9,645 bases of DNA from Chitinophagales bacterium. GTDB taxonomy: Bacteria > Bacteroidota > Bacteroidia > Chitinophagales > UBA10324. A program made the translations under genes and the position numbers. The notes below the pieces were generated by a model. The model was not told where the DNA came from and did not search any database. It saw only the letters and a list, made by a program, of their open reading frames with translations. Shown here piece by piece: positions 1 through 7,555 of the stretch (positions are counted from its first letter, which is position 1; each line of letters begins with the position of its first letter). The DNA is taken from NCBI GenBank assembly GCA_013695775.1, contig JACCZV010000290.1, positions 1-9,645 of the forward strand. The letters run 5' to 3'.

Positions 1-112
1 TTATAATCCTATCTAATGTGATGGTCAAAGGTTTACGCTTCAATTTTACTTTTGCAGAATTCCGCACTTACTTAAAAGTAACGATATAGAATCTTAACCT
101 TTGAAATATTGT

Positions 113-1564
113 TCATTTTGGTTTTGATATTTTCCAGATAACACCAGTTTTTTCTAGGGGCTTTGGCCCCAGATCGCTCATTTTTACGATCCCATAATCC
201 ACTATATATAAATTTTCTCCCGCAGTATCGAAACGAACCGATATAGGACGTTCAAGGCCTTGATTCTTCAAACCTGATGCCGGTCCGTTGCGCTTTCCCT
301 TATTAGTAGCGAAATCTTCATCCACACCATTGCTCATATTTACACGCACCACCTTGTATCCTTCAGGGGACCGGACCTTTCCAACCGGTATCGCCATATT
401 ACCAAACTCAGCAACGAATGCATCCCCAACAAAACCAAATTTATCACTGTGTGAGAAGTCTAATCCATTAGGAGATGAATGAACCCCCAAAATTGCCAAT
501 GGAAGGGGCGGGGTGTTTGGATAAGATTGGAGAAGAGACTCAACATTTTTATTTCCTTGCTTTTTAAATTCTTGATCCTGTGATACAGGTTTTCCTGAAG
601 AGAAATCAGGCCATCCATACCATACACTGGGCTTCACCTCCCATAATACATCTGCTGCTTCCTCAACAGGCCGGCTACCACGATTGTCGAAACCATTTTC
701 AGTGGCGTAAAGCTTTCTGTCATACACTGCAAGTCCAGATGGATTTCTAAAACCCCATGCTACTAATTCCACCGGACCACCTTCAATGGGGATGCGCATG
801 ATAGAACCACTGCAAGGAAGTGAACCACTTATTAACTGACCAGGTTGAGTTGGGGTATTATATGATTGAAATGCTCCGGTATTGGCCTTATCACCTACAT
901 TATCCGTTAGAACATTGTCACTTTGGTAATTTATTCCCGTCAATATTATATCACGACAGGGAATATCATGAAATTCAGGCCTTCTCCTGAGCCAACCAAA
1001 CTGAGCATTATCCTCACCTGCAATTCCAGAATTAGTTGCTGTTCCCTGACCGAAATAGATATAATTATTAATAATTACCAGACCGTTGGTAGTATGATCT
1101 CCCAAACTAGGAAGTTGGTCCAGCAATACCTTTATCTCGCCGGTTGGTGCAATCTGAAGTATCTTTCCTCCCTCACTTTTTCCGCCTTCCGCTACGTAAA
1201 ATTTCCCTTTAAAATAGGTAAGACCAGTCCAGGGCCCATTACGTGAACCGGTTGCTACCAATGTCGCCTTCCCATCTTCAATACGCAAAAGTTTTGGCTC
1301 CCAAGCTACGTCTCCAGATGAAGAACCGGCCTCTATCACATAGGCACCCCCATTTTCATCAAAAGCCATAGCTGTGGGGAAAGTTAATCCCGACGCGACC
1401 ATCTCTATTTTATATCCATACGGTATTGCAATGTCATTGGGGTTCATTGTGCGGGCCACATCTGTTGGCATGAACTGACCACCCTGAGAATGGCGTATGC
1501 CGGAACATCCACCCATCGTAATGGCTGATAAGGTGAATAGTAAAGAGCGAATTATTTTTTTCAT
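113..1564 (-). CDS. PQQ-dependent sugar dehydrogenase-like lipoprotein (sorbosone/glucose dehydrogenase family)
   Basis: The 483-residue product is probably a soluble-type quinoprotein dehydrogenase that oxidises a sugar or aldose-like substrate in the periplasm with PQQ. The true substrate cannot be read from sequence. A basic start and hydrophobic stretch end in a lipobox-like TMGGC, so Cys20 is the likely lipidated residue. No acidic surface-export signal follows it, so periplasmic retention is inferred. Six-bladed-propeller features include a first blade around 51-80, GDHTTNGL at 155-162 (candidate catalytic His157), GFRNPSGL at 271-278 (Arg273, the conserved Arg of the family), the NGFDNRGSRP segment at 290-299, WYGWPDF at 315-321 and SSPNGLDF at 363-370. 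An insert around 180-255 carries Cys203 (IPCRDI) and Cys251 (LPCSGS), which may form a disulfide. The ATG start is fixed by an in-frame stop at 1571-1573. It lies downstream of the large secreted-protein gene on the same strand, but the 304-bp gap argues for its own promoter. Confidence 0.85.
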   Translation of the reverse strand: MKKIIRSLLFTLSAITMGGCSGIRHSQGGQFMPTDVARTMNPNDIAIPYGYKIEMVASGLTFPTAMAFDENGGAYVIEAGSSSGDVAWEPKLLRIEDGKATLVATGSRNGPWTGLTYFKGKFYVAEGGKSEGGKILQIAPTGEIKVLLDQLPSLGDHTTNGLVIINNYIYFGQGTATNSGIAGEDNAQFGWLRRRPEFHDIPCRDIILTGINYQSDNVLTDNVGDKANTGAFQSYNTPTQPGQLISGSLPCSGSIMRIPIEGGPVELVAWGFRNPSGLAVYDRKLYATENGFDNRGSRPVEEAADVLWEVKPSVWYGWPDFSSGKPVSQDQEFKKQGNKNVESLLQSYPNTPPLPLAILGVHSSPNGLDFSHSDKFGFVGDAFVAEFGNMAIPVGKVRSPEGYKVVRVNMSNGVDEDFATNKGKRNGPASGLKNQGLERPISVRFDTAGENLYIVDYGIVKMSDLGPKPLEKTGVIWKISKPK

Positions 1565-1868
1565 GAAGCTTTATACTTTAATCAAGTTGAACTGTACATA
1601 GAAGAAATTGAAATGATCGCGCCACTGGCCAAGTTTCTTAGCATTTAGTGTGTTACAACGGTTATTTGAACGACCGCGGGTATTAAATCATCATAGGCTT
1701 TTTTCTTTCGTAAGGTAGTATCTTGCAAAGCCTTCTTAATGGTATTGTTATTTTGGATAAGCAGAAAAAATATATACGGGCCAACAGGTTAATTTTATAC
1801 CTGCCCCCTTCGGGAAAACGTCCGCGATTGTAGAGGTATATCCGTTAAAACTTTTGTAGAGAGAGTAG
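1565..1868. other. 304-bp intergenic region between two minus-strand genes
   Basis: This gap separates the stop of the T9SS protein gene from the start of the sugar dehydrogenase gene and should hold the 3' end of one and the promoter of the other. I found no convincing Bacteroidota promoter (TAnnTTTG) on the minus strand, no strong hairpin with a T run, and no tRNA. On the minus strand, 1571-1687 is an open stretch of 38 codons without a start codon that ends in a plausible-looking aromatic C-terminus. It may be chance or a gene remnant. Confidence 0.4.
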
Positions 1869-4460
1869 TTAATTAAATATTTGTAATTGTGTGGAATAAG
1901 CGACATTATCTATAAGGGCTCTCACCAGGTAAATGCCTTCGGGCACCTTATCCCTAATCTGAATTTGTAAATTCAGCCCACCATCGATTAATGACGCTTT
2001 TTCGGTGAAAACATCCTGACCTAATACATTTGTCACATGTATGGATGCGACATCAGTGCTATGATGAGATAGTTGCATATAAAGGGTAAAAATGCCATCA
2101 GAAGGGTTTGGATAGAGCAATAATTGCAATAGCGTGTTTGCCAGCGATCCCTGCAGCTTACATGATTCATATACAGTAATTACGGGGGAAGTTTTGCTGC
2201 AACCAAACCCATTGGTCACTACTACCTTATAATTTCCTGGAATGGTAGCCTTGTAAAACTTGTTGGTAGCTCCTATAATATTTGAAGTACCTTTCTTCCA
2301 CTGATAGGTTATGCCAGCACCATAAATGGCTTTTAAGGTAACTGAGCCAGTAAGGCAAATATCAAGATCTCCCATAGCCATAACCTCCGCCGCTGGTTTT
2401 GGAATGAAATTGACAATAGTAGGCGATGAAATACTGGGGCAGTTGGGGCCTACTGATTCTTCCACTGAAAAGGAGCCTTCTACATCCGTAGTATAAACAG
2501 CATTGGTTGCGCCAACAATTTTGGTTGTTCCGTTATACCATTGATAAGTAAATTTAGAATTATCATTGGCCGATAAGGTAACTGTTTCTCCTTCACATGA
2601 ATTTACAACATCCTCTGGAGTTATTACAGCTTCAGGAAGTTTAATCCTCTGGATAGAGATTCCCTCTGGCGTGGCTGTACAGTTAAAATCGTTGGTTTCC
2701 ATCACCTCAAACAAACCTCCTTCCGTGGTTGTATATTTTTTATTAGTTGCACCTGGAATGGGATGGCCATTTTTCCACCATTGATATAATACTCCTGAAG
2801 CGGGGTATGCATTTAAAACAACAGGTTCCCCAGCACATGCAGGGAGATAGCCTTCAGGTATAATCGTTGAGTTAATTATTGCATTTTCGTCAATGATTAA
2901 ATCGCAGTTGTCATCAAGGTTATTGCAGACATCAACTTCCCCGGGATGAATATTGCTATTGGCATCATTGCAATCTGAACTGTTCTGCACATAACCTGCT
3001 GGAGCTGAAAAGCTGAGCGTATCACTATTCAAATCACCATAACTATCGCCGTCAGCATCTTCATAAAAAGTTTGTGCAGCAGCAGAGCCGGAAAGTTTTA
3101 GAATCCAATAGTCATTAGCTCCCTGGGTTGGCTGTGAAATATCTCCATTCTGACCCGAGAAAGTATGGCCGGCTAAAAGAAATCCTCCATCTATGGTTTG
3201 TAGCACCCTATGGACCTTTTCATCATTGGCACCTCCAAAATCTGAATCCCATGTTTTTGCTCCGTTAGCATCTGTTTTTATCACCCAATAATCGCTTAAT
3301 CCAAGACTAACCTCTGTTTTATCACCACTTATTCCCGATTCAGACCACCCTGCCATTATATACCCTCCCTCTAAGGTTTGGATGATGGATTTTAACTTAT
3401 CATATCCGCTTCCTCCGAAGGTCGCGTCCCATTGTTTTACGCCACTTTCGTTTGTTTTCACTATCCAGAAATCATATCCTCCCTGACCCATTTGAGTTTT
3501 ATCACCACTTATATCTGATTCAGAGTAACCTCCAATAATATATCCACCATCCGAAGTCTGTTCAAGAGAGTAGAGGTACTCGTGTTCGCTGCCCCCATAT
3601 CTTGCGTCCCAAAGCTTCACTCCGTTTTCGTCGGTCTTTACAATCCAATAGTCATTAATGCCCTGAATGGGTTGGGATTTATCCCCACTCACACCCGATC
3701 GGGACCAGCCACCAAGAATATATCCCCCATCAGCAGTTTGGTGAACAGCGTTAAGCTCCTCAATGTCTGAACCACCGAAATCTTTGTCCCATTGTTTTAC
3801 CCCATTTGCATCTGCCTTAACCATCCAGAAATCATTTTCTCCCTTATTAATTTGTGTTTTATCGCCGCTAATACCAGAGTTAGATGTTCCGGCCATAATA
3901 TAGCCTCCATCTGCTGTTTGTTCTAAAGCTCGCAGCTCGTCATCACCAGAGCCTCCATATCTTGCATCCCATTGCTTATTACCATTCGCATTCACTTTAA
4001 GGATCCAATAATCGCTTGACCCATTGCTGGGTTGGGTCTTTTGGCCACTAATTCCAGATTCCGACCAACCGGCAAGTATGTATCCCCCATCTGTTGTCTG
4101 TTGAGCAGAGTACAGTTGCTCTTTTTTATCGCCACCGTAACGCTTATCCCATTGCTTATTACCTAAGACATCTGTTTTTACAATCCAGTAGTCGGTTAGG
4201 CCCTGGCTCGGTTGTGTTTTATCTCCACTCGGTGGTGAATCAGAATCTCCCCCTAGAATAAAACCGTTATCAGCCGTTTGCTGCACTGAATATAACCCTT
4301 CACTTCCACTTCCTCCAAATCTTACGTCCCATTCTTTAACCGGTTCATTTTGACAATAAGAAGAGACAGAGGCCAGAATCAGAAAGGCACAAAGGAAAGT
4401 TTTTAATACCCTCGCCTGAGGCTGAAGAATTTTTTTGATGTAAATCAGATAATAATTCAT
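1869..4460 (-). CDS. Secreted T9SS type A sorting-domain protein with seven-repeat propeller, MopE-like module and Ig-like modules
   Basis: The 863-residue product is probably exported by Sec and then across the outer membrane by the type IX system, ending at the cell surface or in the medium. Its function is unknown; adhesion or binding is the usual guess for such architectures. Domains in order: a signal peptide with an unusually long N-region (hydrophobic core about 21-33, cleavage near 35-37); seven tandem repeats at 46-458, each about 60 residues with consensus FGGS..E...S..QT.DGGYI.GG and SGDKT...G..DYWIVKT; an acidic module around 465-526 with DADGDSYGD, DCNDANSNIHPGE and NNLDDNCD, like MopE or thrombospondin type 3 Ca/Cu-binding motifs; three Ig-like modules (about 535-607, 610-690 and 692-768), each with a YQW core and an ATN.-Y/F segment; and a C-terminal sorting domain at 782-863 starting YPNPSDGIF and containing NVLGQ and PEGIYLV. 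The only in-frame ATG at the 5' end was taken as the start. It is transcribed divergently from the acylase gene. Confidence 0.88.
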   Translation of the reverse strand: MNYYLIYIKKILQPQARVLKTFLCAFLILASVSSYCQNEPVKEWDVRFGGSGSEGLYSVQQTADNGFILGGDSDSPPSGDKTQPSQGLTDYWIVKTDVLGNKQWDKRYGGDKKEQLYSAQQTTDGGYILAGWSESGISGQKTQPSNGSSDYWILKVNANGNKQWDARYGGSGDDELRALEQTADGGYIMAGTSNSGISGDKTQINKGENDFWMVKADANGVKQWDKDFGGSDIEELNAVHQTADGGYILGGWSRSGVSGDKSQPIQGINDYWIVKTDENGVKLWDARYGGSEHEYLYSLEQTSDGGYIIGGYSESDISGDKTQMGQGGYDFWIVKTNESGVKQWDATFGGSGYDKLKSIIQTLEGGYIMAGWSESGISGDKTEVSLGLSDYWVIKTDANGAKTWDSDFGGANDEKVHRVLQTIDGGFLLAGHTFSGQNGDISQPTQGANDYWILKLSGSAAAQTFYEDADGDSYGDLNSDTLSFSAPAGYVQNSSDCNDANSNIHPGEVDVCNNLDDNCDLIIDENAIINSTIIPEGYLPACAGEPVVLNAYPASGVLYQWWKNGHPIPGATNKKYTTTEGGLFEVMETNDFNCTATPEGISIQRIKLPEAVITPEDVVNSCEGETVTLSANDNSKFTYQWYNGTTKIVGATNAVYTTDVEGSFSVEESVGPNCPSISSPTIVNFIPKPAAEVMAMGDLDICLTGSVTLKAIYGAGITYQWKKGTSNIIGATNKFYKATIPGNYKVVVTNGFGCSKTSPVITVYESCKLQGSLANTLLQLLLYPNPSDGIFTLYMQLSHHSTDVASIHVTNVLGQDVFTEKASLIDGGLNLQIQIRDKVPEGIYLVRALIDNVAYSTQLQIFN
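1872..2117 (-). other. T9SS type A C-terminal sorting domain (coding segment)
   Basis: Residues 782-863 show the hallmark pattern of the Por secretion tail: a YPNP motif followed by G.F.L, an N-V-L-G-Q turn, then GGLNLQI, P-E-G-I-Y-L-V and a short final strand ending in LQIFN. In Bacteroidota this tail directs translocation across the outer membrane and is usually cleaved off by the PorU sortase. It implies that the host encodes a T9SS elsewhere. Confidence 0.85.
3087..4325 (-). repeat. Seven tandem 180-bp coding repeats (60-residue propeller-type units)
   Basis: Seven consecutive units lie inside the secreted protein, at 4146-4325, 3966-4145, 3786-3965, 3606-3785, 3426-3605, 3246-3425 and a shorter last unit at 3087-3245. 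Six are exactly 60 codons with no indels. The last lacks the final NGxKxWD strand. An extra KEWD immediately before the first unit (residues 42-45) looks like the missing strand, which is the velcro closure expected of a closed seven-bladed beta-propeller. The repeats and spacing are visible in the translation; the propeller fold is inferred. Confidence 0.85.
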
Positions 4461-4610
4461 AGTTGATTGAGATTCAGAAAAATGGAATTTAATTATAATT
4501 AAGGTAATTTAAATCAGCAATGGATATCGAATATAAAGAATTATATTTTCATATCATCGCTTAAATATACATTGTGGATATTATCAGATAAAATTAAACA
4601 ACTAAATTAA

Positions 4611-4668
4611 TATATCTATATCTATATCTATATCTATATCTATATCTATATCTATATCTATATCTATA
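4611..4668. repeat. Hexanucleotide microsatellite (TATATC)9 plus a partial unit
   Basis: Nine perfect tandem copies of TATATC run from 4611 to 4664, followed by TATA and then a break into CACTCTC. The tract lies in non-coding DNA, ending about 95 bp before the acylase ATG and starting about 150 bp upstream of the divergent secreted-protein ATG. Pure short tandem repeats of this length are prone to slipped-strand length change. A six-base unit in a promoter region would alter spacing rather than reading frame. Confidence 0.97.
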
Positions 4669-4716
4669 CACTCTCAGTTTTAATTATTGCTCAGTACTGC
4701 AATATACCACAGATTC

Positions 4717-4729
4717 TCTAAAATTTAGA
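4717..4729. promoter_or_regulatory. Palindrome TCTAAAATTTAGA upstream of the acylase gene (possible operator)
   Basis: A perfect inverted repeat (TCTAAA-A-TTTAGA) sits 34 to 47 bases before the acylase start, where a promoter or operator would be expected. AT-rich palindromes of this size arise by chance in such DNA, so the regulatory reading is weak. Confidence 0.25.
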
Positions 4730-4763
4730 ATATTTACTCCCATTATTTTAGATTCGCCATCAT

Positions 4764-7178
4764 ATGAGACTACTTCGATCGGTATTTCTATTTCTAGTAA
4801 CTATTATTCTCATTACCCTACTCAATAAAAAAATAGGCGATATACCTCCTCTTGGAAAGCTGCTCTCACCCTTCTCAGGTTTTTGGCAGAATAATGAAAC
4901 CAATAAAATAGTTTCAGAACATTTAAGGATTCCCGGCCTACGAGAAAAAGTTTTAGTGAAATTAGATGACAACTTAGTGCCCCATATTTTCGCAAATAAT
5001 AACTATGACCTCTATCTTGCTCAGGGGTACATTCATGCGAAGTACCGCCTATGGCAAATGGAATTTCAAACCCACGCGGCCGCAGGCAGAATATCAGAGA
5101 TTATCGGCAATAAAGCAATAGGTTATGACCGTCAGCAAAGAGGGTTCGGGATGGTATACGGAGCCAAGAATTCACTCAAAGCTATGTTGGCAGATAGCAA
5201 AAGTGCCGAAGCGGTAAATGCTTATACAGAGGGCGTGAATGCCTGGATAAGCGAGTTAGAGTATGGAGATCTTCCTATAGAATATAAGTTATTAGACTAC
5301 CAGCCAGAACCATGGACTCCCTTAAAATGCGCTCTGCTCTTAAAGTATATGACATATGATCTTGCTGGCTACAGTAAGGATTTCTTTCTAACCACTATAT
5401 TGAATCAATACGGTTTGATTGCTATAGACTCCCTATTTCCCAGCAAGCCCTTTATCAATGATCCAATTATTCCATCAGGCACACCCTGGGATTTTTCCCC
5501 GTTATCACTTCCTCCCCCGCCTGTAAATTCTATTGCGGTAGAACCCAAGCTTCCCTTTCACCATCTGCCAAACCCCGACAATGGAAGCAATAACTGGGCA
5601 GTAAGTGGAGAAAAAACAGCCTCAGGCTTTGCGATTCTTTGTGGTGATCCTCACCTCGGTTTAAATTTGCCCTCTTTATGGTTTCAAATTCAACTTGTTA
5701 GTCCTGATTGTAATGTTACAGGAGTATCTCTGCCAGGGACTCCCAGTGTAATTATTGGGTTTAACGAGCAGATAGCGTGGAGTGAAACAAATGTTGATGC
5801 TGATGTGCTGGACTGGTATAGCGTAAAGTTCAGGGATTCATCGTATACCGAATATTATCATGATAATAAATGGAAACCTACCAGTATGAATCTTGATACC
5901 ATAAGAATTAGAGGAGCTGAATACGAAATTGATACCATCATTTTTACGGAACATGGGCCTATTGTGACAAAAAACAACAGTATTTCGTTACGTGAATACA
6001 TACCGTCTGGATATGCGATGAAGTGGCTGGGGCACGAGCCAACTCTTGAATTAAGAGCCTTCTTAGATCTCAATCGTGCAAAAAACTATGAGGACTTTGT
6101 CAAGGCCCTCGGATATTTTCAATGCCCCGCTCAGAATTTTGTTTATGCAGATGTTGATGACAACATTGCTATGTGGGTTAACGGAAAATTCCCCCTTAAA
6201 TGGCCAAACCAGGGCAAGTTTTTGCTTGATGGAACAGATCCTTCCAACAACTGGCACGGATGGATTCCTCATGATCATAATCCTCACGTGAAAAATCCTC
6301 CGAGAGGCTTTGTTAGCTCTGCAAACCAATCTCCGGCTGATTCAACCTATCCCTATTATTTAAACTGGGAATTTGAAGTCTTTACCCGCGGCTACCGTAT
6401 AAATGAGCGACTATCGGCAATGAATAACATCACCATTGACAGCATGCGCTCCCTTCAAGCCGATGGAAAAAATCTTATTGCAGCAAAGGTGTTACCGAAG
6501 ATGTTGGAGTCTATGGATGAGAAGATTCTAACAGAAAATCAACGGCAAATACTTAAAGCGCTTCGCGATTGGAACTTTGTAGCGGGATCGGAATGTATTG
6601 AGCAAGCACTTTTCGATCTATGGTGGAATTACATTAAATCCTTAATATGGGATGATGAATTGGGAATAAAGGATATGCGGTATCCGGGTACAGAAATATC
6701 ACTGAAAACAGTCATGTTGAATATTAACCGGCAATGGATCGATAATAAGAATACAGAGAAAATTGAAACCTTAAACGACGTTGTCAATCAATCTTTCAGA
6801 TTGGCCTATGATTCTTTGAATAGTTCATTCGGCAGCGAATGGAATCAGTGGCAATGGTACAAGTTGAAATCTACACATGTCAACCACTTGCTTCGAATAC
6901 CAGCCTTCAGCTATTCAGATATAAAGACAGGAGGAGGGAAATTAATGGTAAATGCCACCTCTGGTGACCATGGACCATCGTGGCGCATGGTTGTTGAATT
7001 AAAAACTAAACCCCAAGGATATGGAATCTATCCCGGTGGACAGTCAGGCAACCCGGGTTCTCCATATTATGATAATATGCTTAGCATGTGGGCGCAGGGA
7101 CTACAGAAGGAATTGGTAGTTCTGCATTCAGCAGCCGAGCACAACAATCATATTGTTTCCACTATCACACTAAATTAA
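4764..7178 (+). CDS. Penicillin acylase family protein (Ntn hydrolase, S45 type)
   Basis: The 804-residue proenzyme probably cleaves itself into alpha and beta chains and hydrolyses an amide bond. Family members act on beta-lactams, acyl-homoserine lactones or other N-acyl compounds, and the substrate here cannot be assigned. It has one N-terminal hydrophobic helix (about 4-20) without an obvious cleavage site, suggesting a membrane-tethered enzyme facing the periplasm. Family motifs in order: QGYIHAKYRLWQME and AAAGRISEI (87-112, alpha chain); GSNNWAVSG with Ser275 as the predicted autocatalytic and nucleophilic N-terminal Ser of the beta chain; GDPHLGL (294-300); AWSETNVDADVLDWY (338-352), with Asp347 and Asp350 as likely Ca2+ ligands; TEHGPI (395-400); AQNFVYAD (456-463), with Asn458 as the likely oxyanion Asn; NPPRGFVSSANQ (511-522); GDHGPSWR and GGQSGNPGSPYYD near the C-terminus (about 735-770). 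Length is typical for the family. An in-frame stop at 4749-4751 makes ATG 4764 the first start. The stop codon overlaps the next gene. Confidence 0.93.
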   Translation: MRLLRSVFLFLVTIILITLLNKKIGDIPPLGKLLSPFSGFWQNNETNKIVSEHLRIPGLREKVLVKLDDNLVPHIFANNNYDLYLAQGYIHAKYRLWQMEFQTHAAAGRISEIIGNKAIGYDRQQRGFGMVYGAKNSLKAMLADSKSAEAVNAYTEGVNAWISELEYGDLPIEYKLLDYQPEPWTPLKCALLLKYMTYDLAGYSKDFFLTTILNQYGLIAIDSLFPSKPFINDPIIPSGTPWDFSPLSLPPPPVNSIAVEPKLPFHHLPNPDNGSNNWAVSGEKTASGFAILCGDPHLGLNLPSLWFQIQLVSPDCNVTGVSLPGTPSVIIGFNEQIAWSETNVDADVLDWYSVKFRDSSYTEYYHDNKWKPTSMNLDTIRIRGAEYEIDTIIFTEHGPIVTKNNSISLREYIPSGYAMKWLGHEPTLELRAFLDLNRAKNYEDFVKALGYFQCPAQNFVYADVDDNIAMWVNGKFPLKWPNQGKFLLDGTDPSNNWHGWIPHDHNPHVKNPPRGFVSSANQSPADSTYPYYLNWEFEVFTRGYRINERLSAMNNITIDSMRSLQADGKNLIAAKVLPKMLESMDEKILTENQRQILKALRDWNFVAGSECIEQALFDLWWNYIKSLIWDDELGIKDMRYPGTEISLKTVMLNINRQWIDNKNTEKIETLNDVVNQSFRLAYDSLNSSFGSEWNQWQWYKLKSTHVNHLLRIPAFSYSDIKTGGGKLMVNATSGDHGPSWRMVVELKTKPQGYGIYPGGQSGNPGSPYYDNMLSMWAQGLQKELVVLHSAAEHNNHIVSTITLN

Positions 7179-7543
7179 TGCTGATTCTCTTTTTCCTTAT
7201 TATCATATGTACGTTTTTCGGACAACTACTTTTGCCCTGGTGGAGCATGTGTTTATTTACTATTCCCCTTGCCTTTATCTTTGGAAGAAACTTTCGTCAT
7301 GTGATCTGGTCAGGATTTTTTGGATGCGGTATGGTTTGGTTGGTCATAGCTCTTGTGATAAACGAATCAAAAGGAAATATAATGACTTCCCGCATTGCCT
7401 CACTATTCTCTGCACCTTCAAATGTTTGGCTTTTTTTAGGGGCATTTATTATTCCTGCCCTGCTTGGTGTTCTTAGTGCTTCTGCCGGATTCTCTTTAAG
7501 GCGACTTTATAAAAGCGATCTCCATCTTAGGATAAAAGATTAA
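7178..7543 (+). CDS. Small four-helix integral membrane protein, translationally coupled to the acylase
   Basis: The product is a 121-residue hydrophobic protein of no recognised family. Likely membrane segments are about 1-18, 22-37, 42-62 and 82-104, with basic residues after helix 2 (GRNFRH) and at the C-terminus (SLRRLYKSDLHLRIKD), suggesting a cytoplasmic tail. The ATG shares its A with the acylase TAA stop (TAATG), a classic coupling arrangement, so this start is preferred over an in-frame ATG 90 bases upstream that lies inside the acylase gene and would add a hydrophilic non-matching leader. The next gene (mnmG) is convergent and 12 bases away, so this ends the unit. Co-translation suggests a role linked to the acylase, such as anchoring, maturation or substrate handling, but that is inference. 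Confidence 0.8.
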   Translation: MLILFFLIIICTFFGQLLLPWWSMCLFTIPLAFIFGRNFRHVIWSGFFGCGMVWLVIALVINESKGNIMTSRIASLFSAPSNVWLFLGAFIIPALLGVLSASAGFSLRRLYKSDLHLRIKD

Positions 7544-7555
7544 TATCTTCTATCA

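Larger units (their letters stand above)
4461..4763. other. 303-bp AT-rich divergent intergenic region
   Basis: This stretch should contain both promoters for the divergent T9SS-protein and acylase genes. It is strongly AT-rich and holds the TATATC microsatellite, a 13-nt palindrome at 4717-4729, an 8-bp palindrome CAGTACTG at 4692-4699, and one near-consensus DnaA box (TGTGGATAT, 4573-4581). I could not identify a confident TAnnTTTG promoter on either strand, and there is no ORF of note. Confidence 0.5.

Noticed and set aside
47..54. TACTTTTG, matching the Bacteroidota -7 promoter consensus TAnnTTTG on the plus strand.
   Set aside because: It would transcribe antisense into the dehydrogenase gene, and there is no -33 TTG element at the right distance.
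68..81. Inverted repeat TTACT-TAAA-AGTAA downstream of the dehydrogenase stop, as a possible terminator.
   Set aside because: The stem is short and AT-rich, and no T run follows on the minus strand.
1571..1687. Minus-strand open stretch of 38 codons ending in an aromatic-rich, protein-like C-terminus just upstream of the dehydrogenase gene.
   Set aside because: No start codon, no recognised family, and short enough to occur by chance. It could be a gene remnant but cannot be supported.
1752..1760. TTTGGATAA, one mismatch from a DnaA box.
   Set aside because: The mismatch falls at a usually critical position, the site is isolated, and similar strings occur inside coding sequence.
6280..6295. 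CACGTGAAA core resembling a parS half-site in the acylase gene.
   Set aside because: Only about 11 of 16 positions match and the left arm is not palindromic.
6063..6329. Open reading frames opposite or out of frame with the acylase gene (and similar ones within the other large genes).
   Set aside because: They overlap well-supported coding sequence, match no family and have shadow-frame composition.
7088..7177. Upstream in-frame extension of the small membrane protein (30 extra residues).
   Set aside because: It lies wholly inside the acylase coding sequence, is hydrophilic and unlike a membrane-protein leader. The TAATG overlap gives a better start.
7536..7549. Hairpin AAGAT-TAAT-ATCTT around the stop of the small membrane protein, as a possible bidirectional terminator between convergent genes.
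   Set aside because: A five-base AT-rich stem without a clear T run is too weak to call.
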